Below, in pieces: positions 36,512 through 45,460 of a stretch of DNA of 64,000 nt. The stretch spans positions 1-64,000 of the forward strand of contig CAWADH010000009.1 of assembly GCA_963780795.1 (NCBI GenBank), in the 5' to 3' direction. The notes below the pieces were generated by a model. That model made no database searches. It worked only from the letters and a program-made list of their open reading frames with translations, and was not told the DNA's origin. Position numbers and translations under genes: made by a program. The stretch's first letter is position 1; the number at the start of each line of letters is the position of its first letter. The stretch comes from DATJGR01 sp963780795. GTDB taxonomy: Bacteria > Pseudomonadota > Gammaproteobacteria > Pseudomonadales > Azotimanducaceae.

Positions 36512-39385
36512 TCACTGTGCGAGCGCCGTGGGCGATCCGTTGGTGGTCGGGACGAACCCCGCGGACTGTCGGAACGCGCCCACGTCCGTGATCGCCGTTC
36601 CGGGAGGCAGGTCGTCGAACTTGCCGCGGCTGTAGATGACGAGCCGTTGTTTCTGCACCAGGTCGAGCAGGTGATCGTAGAACGCAAGGAGGTGCGGCTG
36701 GTCGATCAGCTCGATCTGTTGTGCGATCTGTTCGCGCGAGTCGAACGAGGTGAAGCCGACGTCGAGGTCGGTCCAGTAGCGCTGGCTGCGATCGGCGAGA
36801 TTCTTGTCGCGTTCGCGCAGACGCCCGATGAGCCCCTGCTTGTAGGCATCGAACTCCTCGGCCGACATCGCCGCGAGCGCGCCGCGGTAGTGCGTCAGGA
36901 ACGAACGCGAGACGTCGAGCAGCTTGTTCGGTCCGGCGACCGGACTCTGTACCACGAACGCGATGCCCGGCACACGGCGCAGCACCGACGGCGTAACGAG
37001 CACGACGTAGCCGAGCTGTTGCTCGGTTCGCAGTTCGTTGTAGTACGGACTGCGCAATACCTGGCTCGTCAGGCCGAACAGCGCGCGTTCGGCGAACGAC
37101 TCGTTGGCGCCCTGCAGGTACATCACCATCGCCGAGTCGGCGTTGTCGATGGTCAACGGATAGGTGAAGTCGCCTTCGGGCAGCTTCGCCACCGTGCTCG
37201 ATTGCGAATCCACGGCGTCGAGATGCAGATCCGACTTCACGATCTTCGCGACGTGCGCGGCTTCCTCGGAGCTGACATTGCCGTGCATCAGCAGCAGCGC
37301 GCCATACTGATTCAGGTGATCGTGGCGCCACGCGGTGAGACGTTCCGGCGTTACGTCGGCCAGCGCGTCCGCCAGCTGCGCAGGCGGCCAGCCGCCGGCG
37401 ATCATCACGTGCGAAAGGCTCGCCATCGCCTGCTCATAGGGGCGACCCGCCACGAAGTTCTGCCACGAACGACGCAGCTCCTCGCGATAGTCCGCCACTT
37501 TCTGCTGCGACGGAGCGATGTTGGCGAACACGTCGAGAATCCGCTTCAGCAGCAGCGGTTGCTTGTCGTCGTAACCCGACACCGTGATGAGGAAGCCGCT
37601 GGACTGAACGTCGATGTCGTAGTTCAGGCCCGCCACTTCGGCCGGATACGCGAACGTGTTGAGCGCGTCGAGTACCAGATGGGCGTATAGGTTCGCGTAA
37701 GCCGCGTCGGCCGGCGTGCGGAATCCGCCCGGCACGTCGAGCCTGAGGTAAGTCGTGGCGCGCGGCGTGCCGAAGCTGGTGTCGGGTGCCCACCACAGCG
37801 CGAGGCCGGGCGTCGAGTCGACCCGTTTCGGCAGCGTTTGAGGCTGCGTTTCGAGGGCCAGGTTGGTCGGCAGAAATTCGTTCGGAGGAGGCAGCGCAAG
37901 CGCGAACTCGTCAGGCGCGCCGCCGCCGAGGTTGGTTGTCAGCTTCTGATCGCTGTAAGGCACCTGGAACCACGGCTCGATCTTGTCCGCGTCCACCGTC
38001 TGGCCGCTGACTTCGAGCAGCAGGTTGTCGGGACGCAGCGCATCGATGTAACGACGGATCAGCGCCTCGTCGTAACGCTCCATCATGTACGGACCTTCGA
38101 GCACGTCCTTCACCGGATACAGCCGCAGGTTCGGCGCGGTGTTGTAGACGAAGCTCATCGGCGACGTGCTCTCCTGGAAGCGGAATGCCAGGCCCGCCAC
38201 TTTTGACTGTTCCTCGTATCGCCACTTCGCGATGCCCTGCTCGCGGACCAGCGCGATGTAGTCGAAGAGGGCGCGCGTGATGTCGTCCACGTGCGCCGAG
38301 CCGTCTTCGGTGAGCTCGATGGACACCATCACGAGCGCATTGTCCGCGTCGAAACGCGCCGCGCTGGCGCCCAACGACTCGATCCAGCCGCGCGCCTTCA
38401 GTTGCGCGTGCAGGCTTCCGACGCCTTCGTGACCGAGCAGGTTCGCCACGTACGCGCCCGGCTTCTCACGGAAATACGGGTCGAGATTCGGCACCGGGAA
38501 GTTGTAGGTCACCTGGCGCGTGTCTTTCACCGTCTGGTACGTCACTTTTCGCGGCAGCGTGCCGGGCGTGAACATCGGGCCGATCGGCGCGGGCTTCGCG
38601 ATCTGCCGTCGCGGAATCGCCGAGAACTTCTCGGTAACCCAGGAAGCAAGCTGGTCGAGCGACTGGTTGCCCAGCACCACCAGCGCCATCTGATCGGCCG
38701 AATAGTGCGTGCGATAGAACTCGACCAGGTCGGTGCGCACGTCGCCGCTCAGCGTATCGAGGCTGCCGACGGAGAAGCGGGCGCCGGGATGCGCCTGGTT
38801 CATCACCTGCTTTTCGACGGCGCCGGCGCGCCAGTCGTCATCCTTGAGGTAGAGCTGATACTCGGAGTTCACCGCGTTCTTCTCGCGCTCGACATAAGCG
38901 GCATCGAACGTAGGGGCGATGAAGAACTGCGCGAACCGGTCGAGACCGCCTTCGAGGAAGGGGTTCTGGATGTCGAAGAAAAAGTTCGTGTGATCCGACG
39001 CGGTGTAGGCGTTGAACGTGCCGCCATGCGTGGTGATGTAGTTCTGATAGTCGTCGACGTCGGGGTATTTGGTGGTGCCGAGGAACAGCATGTGTTCGAG
39101 GAAATGCGCGAGCCCGGCGCGGCCTTCGGGGTCGTCGTAGCTGCCCCGATAGACGGCCAGCGCCGCGGCGGACTTGTCGGTCGTCGGATCGGAAACCAGC
39201 ACCGTGAGCAGACCGTTCGGCAGCGTGATCGCGCGATAGTCGCGGTGATCGTTCGGGCTTTTGATGATCGTCGTCGAACTGGCGGGGAGCGTAGTGCAGG
39301 CGGCCAGCAGCAACAGGACGACGAACGACTGAACTCGACGCAGCAAAACGGGCAGCGGCAGGCGCTGCTGAAACAGACGATTCAA
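36512..39385 (-). CDS. M16 (pitrilysin/insulinase) zinc metalloprotease, probable lipoprotein
   Basis: The 957-residue protein has a lipobox LAAC with Cys30, so it is likely anchored in the cell envelope. The inverted zinc motif HFLEH is at 94-98 and the third ligand Glu175 lies exactly 76 residues further, the M16 pattern HxxEH-x76-E. Four M16 domains are expected at this length, as in PtrA, with only the first catalytic. TTG start with GGAG 6 bases upstream. It follows the lytS-type operon by 80 bases on the same strand but has its own -10 element. Confidence 0.92.
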   Translation of the reverse strand: MNRLFQQRLPLPVLLRRVQSFVVLLLLAACTTLPASSTTIIKSPNDHRDYRAITLPNGLLTVLVSDPTTDKSAAALAVYRGSYDDPEGRAGLAHFLEHMLFLGTTKYPDVDDYQNYITTHGGTFNAYTASDHTNFFFDIQNPFLEGGLDRFAQFFIAPTFDAAYVEREKNAVNSEYQLYLKDDDWRAGAVEKQVMNQAHPGARFSVGSLDTLSGDVRTDLVEFYRTHYSADQMALVVLGNQSLDQLASWVTEKFSAIPRRQIAKPAPIGPMFTPGTLPRKVTYQTVKDTRQVTYNFPVPNLDPYFREKPGAYVANLLGHEGVGSLHAQLKARGWIESLGASAARFDADNALVMVSIELTEDGSAHVDDITRALFDYIALVREQGIAKWRYEEQSKVAGLAFRFQESTSPMSFVYNTAPNLRLYPVKDVLEGPYMMERYDEALIRRYIDALRPDNLLLEVSGQTVDADKIEPWFQVPYSDQKLTTNLGGGAPDEFALALPPPNEFLPTNLALETQPQTLPKRVDSTPGLALWWAPDTSFGTPRATTYLRLDVPGGFRTPADAAYANLYAHLVLDALNTFAYPAEVAGLNYDIDVQSSGFLITVSGYDDKQPLLLKRILDVFANIAPSQQKVADYREELRRSWQNFVAGRPYEQAMASLSHVMIAGGWPPAQLADALADVTPERLTAWRHDHLNQYGALLLMHGNVSSEEAAHVAKIVKSDLHLDAVDSQSSTVAKLPEGDFTYPLTIDNADSAMVMYLQGANESFAERALFGLTSQVLRSPYYNELRTEQQLGYVVLVTPSVLRRVPGIAFVVQSPVAGPNKLLDVSRSFLTHYRGALAAMSAEEFDAYKQGLIGRLRERDKNLADRSQRYWTDLDVGFTSFDSREQIAQQIELIDQPHLLAFYDHLLDLVQKQRLVIYSRGKFDDLPPGTAITDVGAFRQSAGFVPTTNGSPTALAQ

Positions 39386-39411
39386 TGGATTCTCCGGTTG
39401 TCGGCGCGGCG

Positions 39412-39417
39412 ATTGTA
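39412..39417 (-). promoter_or_regulatory. Probable -10 element of the M16 protease gene
   Basis: TACAAT on the minus strand, 27 bases before the TTG start. It lies just downstream of a terminator hairpin for the preceding minus-strand gene. No good -35 hexamer is seen. Confidence 0.5.
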
Positions 39418-39424
39418 AAGCAAG

Positions 39425-39442
39425 AAAGGGTTAGGACCCTTT
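39425..39442 (-). terminator. Intrinsic terminator between the TPR regulator and the M16 protease
   Basis: AAAGGGT-TAGG-ACCCTTT is a perfect 7-bp stem with a 4-base loop. On the minus strand it is followed by CTTGCTTT; on the plus strand by TT. It lies 57 bases after the stop of the regulator gene at 39499. Confidence 0.65.
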
Positions 39443-39498
39443 TTCAGACACACTCAGGACGTTTCAGTTCGCGCGAGCGTTCGAGGCTGATCCGATCT

Positions 39499-41388
39499 TC
39501 AATTCCTCGCGGGAATTCGGAAGGGAGTAGTAGGCGTAGCAATAGAAGAACCAACGTCCTGGGGAGGAGGCGGAGTGGTCACGCCAATGCCCGTAATCGG
39601 TGTGAGTTCGGCCACCTTGGACCGCAGATAGGCATGCCAACGGCGGCCAAACCCCAGTTCGTCGAGTAACGCCTGATACTGCGGGTTCTCCACGACGCCG
39701 GGTGCCCAATACCACTGCATGCCTGTTAGGTAGTCCCACCAGGTCGCCAAGTATCCGGGCTCCATCTCGGCCCAATAGCCTATTCCGGCCTCTACGTCGC
39801 CGAGCATGAAGCTCACCGCGCCGCGCGCCGAATTGTTGGCACGCGGATGGGCGAACAAATGCGCAAGCTCGTTGCTGCGCGGCGAGATGTCGCCCCTGAT
39901 GGCTGCCAGCGTCAGCCGTGCGTACCACCCCCAGCCCGCAGACGTAGCTTCCAAACGGTTGACGTACAAATCGGCTTCCCGATATCTCCCGAGCTTCGCC
40001 AAAGCCCCCACCAGTCCGTAGTTGGAAACCGAAAAATCGGGCAATCGTTCGACATTTCGTTTCATGAGCGCAACGGCCTGCTCAAGTTCGCCTCTGGCCT
40101 GCGCAATCGTGGCCTCGTGTGTTTCGATATAGATCCGGTCTTCTTGATCGACCAAGGAAATTGCACGCGCCACATAAGCCGCACTTTCATCGAGGAGATT
40201 GGTTCCACCCAGCATCGCACCGTACCGCCGCAGTGCGTGAACGTTGCTCGGATCTTTGATGATCTCTGATCGCCAAAATGCCTCGCCGTCGACGGGATTG
40301 GCCAACGACATGTAGCGACATGTCTGCTCGATGTCGCGAATGGCGTCCGGGTCAATGTGCGACTGTCGGGCGCGTCTAAGCACTGCCTGTGCTTGTTGTC
40401 GGAGGTGTTCCCGTCCCTGTGTATGTTGACCCACCTTGCCCATGTCCTTGTAAGAGGCGGCGAGGCAAACATAAGCCATCGCGAATCTAGGATCCTTCTC
40501 CAACGCGCGACTGAATAACGCCGCCGCTCGCCTGAACGCATCGAAGGAATGAACGCGATGCACCAATTCTCCTTCGAAAGCGGCTAGATACGCTTCCACA
40601 TTGCGCGTGCCCCATCTGCGCATACGCTCCGCATGGTCAGAGTCGAGTAGAACCACCAGCGTGTCGATTAAGTGCGCAATTTTTTCGTGCAACACGACCG
40701 ATGCATCAAAGTGTTCTTGATGGGACGGCGACTCCACCAACCCAGACATCAAGACAATGGTGGCACGCAGTTCAGAGCCTATCTCCTGCACGTCGAAGTC
40801 GACCGTGTAGTCCGCGCGCGATTCACGACCTAAGGTCGGCCCCCGACTTTGCTCAACACGAACTTCCGTTTGCTGTCGCACTACTACGTTGGTCAATTGA
40901 TTCAACTGGGCGACCATCTCGTTTCGAATGCGTTGCGCAAAAGCTTTGCCACGAGAGGTCGAGCCGCCTGGTTTGATTGGCTTGATGACCACGGTTCTCG
41001 TCCCAAAGGAAACGATCATCGGCGAGGACGGTTGTTTTTCTGCCGCATCTGCATCGATGGGTGTGATAGGCGCCGTTAGTCGATAGCCACGCTTCGGTAC
41101 GGTTTCGAAATGCACGCCATCGTCCCCGAGGCGATCGAGCGCGAGTCGAAGCTCAGCCGCACATTTGTGGACTGCATTGCGCGAAGACAGGGAACCCCGC
41201 CAGAGCGCATCCAAGAGCTCGTCATGCGTGACCGTGGACCCTGCGCGTTGAGCCAGATAAATCAGAACGTTCATCGCGCGCGGGCTGAGCTTCGTGCTGG
41301 TGCCTTCGTAGGTCAGGAGACGGCTGTTGGGATCGACCTCGATCCGTCCGACCTGAAGCTTTTCCCCCCCATTCGATCCGTTGGCCAC
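39499..41388 (-). CDS. Winged-helix (OmpR/CadC-type) regulator with TPR-like C-terminus
   Basis: The 629-residue protein has a Trans_reg_C winged helix at about 10-107 (LSPRAMNVLIYLAQ, SRNAVHKCAAELRLALDRLGDD, VPKRGYRL), a middle alpha/beta region, and TPR-like helical repeats from about 265. No receiver domain and no clear membrane helix. GTG start with AGGGGA upstream. It is divergent from a VWA-like lipoprotein; four phased 11-bp repeats in the gap are a likely binding site. The gene is visibly less GC-rich than its neighbours, which suggests transfer. Confidence 0.85.
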   Translation of the reverse strand: MANGSNGGEKLQVGRIEVDPNSRLLTYEGTSTKLSPRAMNVLIYLAQRAGSTVTHDELLDALWRGSLSSRNAVHKCAAELRLALDRLGDDGVHFETVPKRGYRLTAPITPIDADAAEKQPSSPMIVSFGTRTVVIKPIKPGGSTSRGKAFAQRIRNEMVAQLNQLTNVVVRQQTEVRVEQSRGPTLGRESRADYTVDFDVQEIGSELRATIVLMSGLVESPSHQEHFDASVVLHEKIAHLIDTLVVLLDSDHAERMRRWGTRNVEAYLAAFEGELVHRVHSFDAFRRAAALFSRALEKDPRFAMAYVCLAASYKDMGKVGQHTQGREHLRQQAQAVLRRARQSHIDPDAIRDIEQTCRYMSLANPVDGEAFWRSEIIKDPSNVHALRRYGAMLGGTNLLDESAAYVARAISLVDQEDRIYIETHEATIAQARGELEQAVALMKRNVERLPDFSVSNYGLVGALAKLGRYREADLYVNRLEATSAGWGWYARLTLAAIRGDISPRSNELAHLFAHPRANNSARGAVSFMLGDVEAGIGYWAEMEPGYLATWWDYLTGMQWYWAPGVVENPQYQALLDELGFGRRWHAYLRSKVAELTPITGIGVTTPPPPQDVGSSIATPTTPFRIPARN

Positions 41389-41427
41389 ACGAATCCCCTT
41401 TTACCCCTGAGCAACTATTAGCCCAGC

Positions 41428-41471
41428 GGGAAGGAAAAGGGAAGGAATCGGGAAGAAATTGGGAGTGGCGA
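41428..41471. promoter_or_regulatory. Four helically phased 11-bp direct repeats, probable regulator binding site
   Basis: GGGAAGGAAAA, GGGAAGGAATC, GGGAAGAAATT and GGGAGTGGCGA start at 41428, 41439, 41450 and 41461, exactly 11 bases apart. OmpR-type winged-helix proteins bind direct repeats with 10-11 bp spacing, and such a protein is encoded 40 bases to the left. The site could control both divergent genes. Confidence 0.6.
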
Positions 41472-41545
41472 TCGTGGCAGATTCGCGTCAGGTCTGGTCA
41501 GAGAGTCGCTTGGTCGTGACGGGATCTGAGAGGAGAGGAGGAAAC

Positions 41546-43006
41546 ATGGCACGCACAGCGTGTTGGTGGTGCGGCATTGCCGCGCCGGCGAGAATTGTAG
41601 TCGTGGCGCTAGTCCTGCTCGGCGGCTGCGGTGGTGGAGGCGGAAGCGGTTCCGAACCGCCGACTGCTTCGCTGACGGTGGTGGTCAGCGACGTGTTGGG
41701 ACAGCCCGTGGGACATGCGCAAGTCGAAGCCTTTGGATCGGGCATAAGGAAATCGTTGCGAGCGACCACCGACGCCGGCGGCAGAGTCCGTTTCGCACAC
41801 GTTCCGGCCGGGACAGCATCGATCTATGTGTCCGATGATTCTCCGTCCGGCGTCTCGTTCAGCGGCAGTTCCGGATCCATTCAAGTAGCGGATGGTTCCG
41901 CGCTCGAAATCAACGTGGCGCTCCTCCCAGTGGGCGATCCGTTCGTGGCAGTACGCGCGTCGTGGGTCGAGGCGAGCGGAGCGAGTGCAGACGGTCGCTC
42001 AGTGGACATGGCGATCGACCTGTATTCGTTCACCGTATCGATTGATCAGTATGATTCACCCACGAGTGTGCTCGGGCTGAATCTGGCCAATTGTTCGCCG
42101 GACTCGGCCGATGATACGCCTGCGTTCCGACCCAATTGCGTCGAGGGTTCGGGGGCATTCGATGCGCCGTACGAGGCACCGGGTTACGACGAACGCCTGG
42201 GTACCACGATTCCGGGTGGTGCGGCCGCTCCGTTTTCGGTGGCGGTGCTGCTGGATCAGGGGCGCGCCATGGCGCTGAACGATTCGGCGGATGTCCGTCT
42301 CTTTGCGGTCAAATACTTCCTTTCGATGCTGCACGCGGAAGACCGCGTACTGCTTGCGGCGTTCGCATCGGACGACCCCGCCGGTCCGCGAGCGCTCTTG
42401 CCGGACGCGCCGGTGACGATGCTGCCAGATGATGTGAGTCCGACGTTCGCGGCGAGCGATGGAGCAGTGATGTTCCCCATAGTCGATTCGTTGGCGACCC
42501 TCGAGGGCGGCGCATCGCCGCTGTACGCAGCGATCGACAGGATGCTCGACTTCACGTCCCAGAACACCCCGCCGGGTCGCCGTCGCGCGGTCGTCGTGTT
42601 GACCACCGGGCCTGACGGGACGTGCGGGTCCACCGCCCAATGCCTGACGGCGAGGCAAGCATTGGCGAGCAAAGCCCGGGCAAACGGTGTGTCGATCGTC
42701 GTGATCGGATTGGGTAGCGCTTCGCAGCCCACCGATGTCGTTGCGTTGAGCGAACTGGCCGAAGGCACGAGTGGCGCGCTGTTGTGGACGAATGACCCGC
42801 ACCAACTTCCGACTCTGTTTCGCGGACTCCTGCAGGTATTGGAAGGGAGCGCCGACACGTTCGAGACCCACTACCTTATCCAGTCGCCGACGGACGGTGC
42901 ATTCCAATCCGGCCGCACGGTCCACGGAACGGCCAACGTCGAGGTCAACTACTGTCCATTCGACTGCTGGTCGATCGACGTGCCGTTCGCCGCCCGAATT
43001 CCATGA
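41546..43006 (+). CDS. VWA-like lipoprotein with N-terminal Ig-like domain
   Basis: The 486-residue protein has a lipobox LLGGC (Cys28) and a glycine-rich linker. Next comes a carboxypeptidase-regulatory or Ig-like beta domain (about 38-125; DAGGRVRFAHVPAGTASIYV). Then comes a VWA-like fold from about 235 (FSVAVLLDQGRAMALNDSADVRLFAVKYF), whose MIDAS motif is altered (DQGRAM rather than DxSxS). AGGAGGAAAC is an excellent ribosome-binding site for ATG 41546. Likely faces the periplasm or surface; partner and role are unknown. Confidence 0.78.
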   Translation: MARTACWWCGIAAPARIVVVALVLLGGCGGGGGSGSEPPTASLTVVVSDVLGQPVGHAQVEAFGSGIRKSLRATTDAGGRVRFAHVPAGTASIYVSDDSPSGVSFSGSSGSIQVADGSALEINVALLPVGDPFVAVRASWVEASGASADGRSVDMAIDLYSFTVSIDQYDSPTSVLGLNLANCSPDSADDTPAFRPNCVEGSGAFDAPYEAPGYDERLGTTIPGGAAAPFSVAVLLDQGRAMALNDSADVRLFAVKYFLSMLHAEDRVLLAAFASDDPAGPRALLPDAPVTMLPDDVSPTFAASDGAVMFPIVDSLATLEGGASPLYAAIDRMLDFTSQNTPPGRRRAVVVLTTGPDGTCGSTAQCLTARQALASKARANGVSIVVIGLGSASQPTDVVALSELAEGTSGALLWTNDPHQLPTLFRGLLQVLEGSADTFETHYLIQSPTDGAFQSGRTVHGTANVEVNYCPFDCWSIDVPFAARIP

Positions 43007-43068
43007 TTCGCGTATCGGACCGTCGACCGAGTTTCGGTGCCCGATCTGAGACAAGAAGGACGTAGGCA

Positions 43069-43269
43069 ATGACGACACTGCTGATCGTGCTGGCATATCT
43101 GCTATTCGGACTCGGTGTGAGCGTGGGTGTTTGGATAGGTGACGAAGACGCACGCGACGAAACCTTGCTCGCGCGGGTCACTCTGGTGCTGGGCGGCATG
43201 CTCGTGTGGCCAATGCTCATTCGATTGCGGGCGGCGCGGGCCCAATACGGCCGTGAATTCGATGAGTGA
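43069..43269 (+). CDS. Small membrane protein of unknown function
   Basis: The 66-residue protein has two membrane helices (about 3-22 and 37-52) separated by an acidic loop GDEDARDETLLAR and ends with charged residues. AAGGACG lies upstream of the ATG. It follows the VWA-like lipoprotein by 62 bases on the same strand and may be co-transcribed. I do not recognise the family. Confidence 0.6.
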   Translation: MTTLLIVLAYLLFGLGVSVGVWIGDEDARDETLLARVTLVLGGMLVWPMLIRLRAARAQYGREFDE

Positions 43270-43295
43270 ACCGGAGAACCCTCGCGGCCTCGAGT

Positions 43296-43317
43296 GGCGC
43301 TGCCCCTGATCAGCGCC
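43296..43317. terminator. Possible bidirectional terminator hairpin
   Basis: GGCGCTG (43296-43302) pairs with CAGCGCC (43311-43317) around an 8-base loop, between convergent genes and overlapping the O-methyltransferase stop. There is no T-run, so the call is tentative. Confidence 0.3.
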
Positions 43318-43972
43318 GACGCGCGAGCGTCAGTCCGTCGCCGATGGGCAGCAGCACGATGTCGACGCGCGCATCGCCGTGCACTTTGCTGTTGAGGGCG
43401 CGGATCGCTTTGGTGTCGGCGTCCTGACGCGACGCGTCGACCACCGCGCCATTCCACAACGTGTTGTCGATGCCGATCAGTCCGCCCACGCGCACCAGCT
43501 TCAGAGCGCGCTCGTAGTAGTTGTCGTAGTTGCTCTTGTCGGCATCGATGAACGCGAAGTCGAACGTGTTGCTCTGACCCGCGGCGATCAGCTGATCGAG
43601 CGTGGCCACGGCGGGGCCGAGTTTCAGGTCGATCTTGCCGGCCACGCCGGCCATCGCCCAGTGACGCTTGCCGATCGACGTCCATTCCTCCGACACGTCG
43701 CACGCGATCAGCTTGCCGTCGCTGGGCATCGCTTCGGCGACCGCAAGCGCCGAGTAGCCGGTGAACGTACCGACCTCCAGCGCGCGCTTCACGCCCAACA
43801 ATTTGACGATCATCTGCATGAACCCGGCCTGTTCCGGCGAGATCTGCATCATCGCCATGGGCAGCTTGGCCGTTTCCACTCGCAGCGCTGCGGCGGTGGC
43901 CGACTCCCGCACTCCGACCTGCATCAGGTATTCGTAAAGCGGAGCGGTGATCTGAAGCGTGCGCGCGGACAT
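43310..43972 (-). CDS. Class I SAM-dependent O-methyltransferase (CCoAMT/COMT-like)
   Basis: The 220-residue protein has the methyltransferase_3 pattern: SPEQAGFMQM, motif I ALEVGTFTGYSALAVAEAMP, FDFAFIDADKSNYDNYYERAL with the metal-binding aspartates, and IGIDNTLWNGAVVD. Members methylate catechol-type hydroxyls with a divalent metal; the natural substrate is not evident. Divergent from the glycerate kinase-like gene, 35 bases away. Confidence 0.9.
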   Translation of the reverse strand: MSARTLQITAPLYEYLMQVGVRESATAAALRVETAKLPMAMMQISPEQAGFMQMIVKLLGVKRALEVGTFTGYSALAVAEAMPSDGKLIACDVSEEWTSIGKRHWAMAGVAGKIDLKLGPAVATLDQLIAAGQSNTFDFAFIDADKSNYDNYYERALKLVRVGGLIGIDNTLWNGAVVDASRQDADTKAIRALNSKVHGDARVDIVLLPIGDGLTLARRR

Positions 43973-44007
43973 GGTGGCGACTCCTTGGTTTCCTCTAACC
44001 TTAGCCG

Positions 44008-44814
44008 ATGTCCATGTCTGCGAGAAACACCTGGATGCCGTTGGCGCGCTCGCTCGCGGCCGATGTCATCGCGAGTGCCGTTCGGCCGATGTGCGTCGCG
44101 ATCTCGGGTGCGCAAGGCAGCGGCAAGACGACGCTGGCCGAGATTCTGACGGAGCAGCTGATACTGTCGGGCGTCAGCGCCGTAGCGTGCTCGTTAGACG
44201 ACTTCTATCTCGAGCGTGCGCAGCGCATTAATTTGTCGCGAACCGTGCATCCATTGCTGATCACGCGCGGGGTGCCGGGAACTCACGACATCGAGCTGTG
44301 CAAGCGAACGCTCGACAGCGTGGTGCGGGTGCCGACGCCGATGCCGAAGTTCGATAAAGGCCTCGACGACCGTGTCGGCCGCAGCGCATGGCCGACGGCC
44401 GGCGTCTCCGACGTGGTTGTGATCGAAGGGTGGTGTCTCGGTGCGCGGCCGCAATCCGCAGACGACCTCGTTGCGCCGGTCAACGAACTCGAGAGCAACG
44501 AAGACGCCGACGGTCGTTGGCGCCGTTACATCAACGACGCGCTGGTGCGGTATCAGGCGCTGTTCGCACGCTTCGACCGGCTCGTGTTCCTGCAGGTGCC
44601 GAACTTCGATGCGGTGCGACGTTGGCGCGCCGAGCAGGAGATGCAGTTGCCGAAGCGGCAGCGCATGAGCGCGGCCGAATTGCGGCGATTCACCGCTCAC
44701 TACGAACGGTTGACGTACTGGATGCTGCGGGACTTACCCGGCCGGGCCGATCTGACTGTGGTGCTCGACAACGATCACGCGATCGTGACTTCCGCCACGA
44801 AATCAGGGCGTTGA
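44008..44814 (+). CDS. D-glycerate 3-kinase-like P-loop kinase
   Basis: The 268-residue protein has Walker A GAQGSGKT at 34-41, a DDFYLERAQRINLS segment, RGVPGTHDIELC and VVVIEGWCLGARPQ, the pattern of the plant-type glycerate kinase/YggC-like family. It probably phosphorylates D-glycerate or a related small molecule. ATG 44014 is an alternative start. It stands between an O-methyltransferase and envelope-protein genes, which does not clarify its role. Confidence 0.8.
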   Translation: MSMSARNTWMPLARSLAADVIASAVRPMCVAISGAQGSGKTTLAEILTEQLILSGVSAVACSLDDFYLERAQRINLSRTVHPLLITRGVPGTHDIELCKRTLDSVVRVPTPMPKFDKGLDDRVGRSAWPTAGVSDVVVIEGWCLGARPQSADDLVAPVNELESNEDADGRWRRYINDALVRYQALFARFDRLVFLQVPNFDAVRRWRAEQEMQLPKRQRMSAAELRRFTAHYERLTYWMLRDLPGRADLTVVLDNDHAIVTSATKSGR

Positions 44815-44826
44815 GGCCGGCTGGTT

Positions 44827-44843
44827 CGTTCATCTTCGGTTCA
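44827..44843 (+). promoter_or_regulatory. Possible PhoP-type box: hexamer-N5-hexamer direct repeat
   Basis: CGTTCA-TCTTC-GGTTCA gives two hexamers with a 5-base spacer, the geometry of PhoP boxes. A weak -10 (TATCGT, 44856-44861) lies 12 bases downstream, the spacing seen at PhoP-activated promoters. It precedes the glycine-zipper gene, and a PhoP/PhoQ-like pair is encoded about 900 bases downstream. The link is inference. Confidence 0.4.
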
Positions 44844-44903
44844 GCGCCGCGAACGTATCGTGACACCTGGATCGCAAGTCAGTCGTCACACAGGAGAAAC
44901 GAC

Positions 44904-45413
44904 ATGAGTACCTTTCGCATGCTCGCCGCCGGACTGTTGATCCCGTCGGTGGCGTTCGCCGGCAGCTATGAGCAGGCCCGCGTCACCGGCGTTCAGCCGG
45001 TTTACGAAACCGTGAGCTACACGGTGCCGCGCGAGCAATGCAGCGAGCAGCGCGTGCAGACCGGAGCCGGTGGCGGCACGTCGCCGGCGATCCCGTTGCT
45101 GGGCGCCATTGCCGGCGGTGCGCTCGGTTCGGCCGTAGCGAACGGCCACAACAACAAGCAGGCCGGTGCGGTGATCGGCGCGGTATTCGGCGGCGCCGTC
45201 GGCTACGACGTTGCGCGTCGGAACGCGACGCCTCGGTATGTGACTTATGGAACTCAGGAGGTCTGCACCGAAGTGCAGGACGTGCACGAGGAGCAACGCA
45301 TCAGCGGCTACAACGTGCGCTACACGTACATGGGCCAGACGTATTCGACGTTCACCCGGAACCCGCCGGGCGACACCGTGCGAGTACGCGTGGACGTGAC
45401 GCCGGCGTTCTAA
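44904..45413 (+). CDS. Glycine-zipper 2TM domain envelope protein
   Basis: The 169-residue protein has a signal peptide (MLAAGLLIPSVAFA) and a glycine-zipper region LLGAIAGGALGSAVANG plus AGAVIGAVFGGAVGYDVARR (about 62-105), then a domain with paired cysteines (EQCSEQ early; EVCTEVQ later). Relatives include the RcsF/SlyB-like envelope proteins often controlled by PhoP. AGGAG precedes the ATG. Followed by a PepSY gene and the two-component pair. Confidence 0.85.
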   Translation: MSTFRMLAAGLLIPSVAFAGSYEQARVTGVQPVYETVSYTVPREQCSEQRVQTGAGGGTSPAIPLLGAIAGGALGSAVANGHNNKQAGAVIGAVFGGAVGYDVARRNATPRYVTYGTQEVCTEVQDVHEEQRISGYNVRYTYMGQTYSTFTRNPPGDTVRVRVDVTPAF

Positions 45414-45448
45414 CGACCGCACAGTGTGGATGACCTGAACGCTCAGCG

Positions 45449-45454
45449 TACAAT
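45449..45454 (+). promoter_or_regulatory. Probable -10 element of the PepSY-phoPQ-like unit
   Basis: TACAAT ends 6 bases before the ATG at 45461. Transcription would start at or next to the start codon, so the mRNA may be leaderless. TGAACG at 45436-45441 is the reverse complement of the CGTTCA half-site upstream of the glycine-zipper gene. Confidence 0.45.
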
Positions 45455-45460
45455 GCCCCG

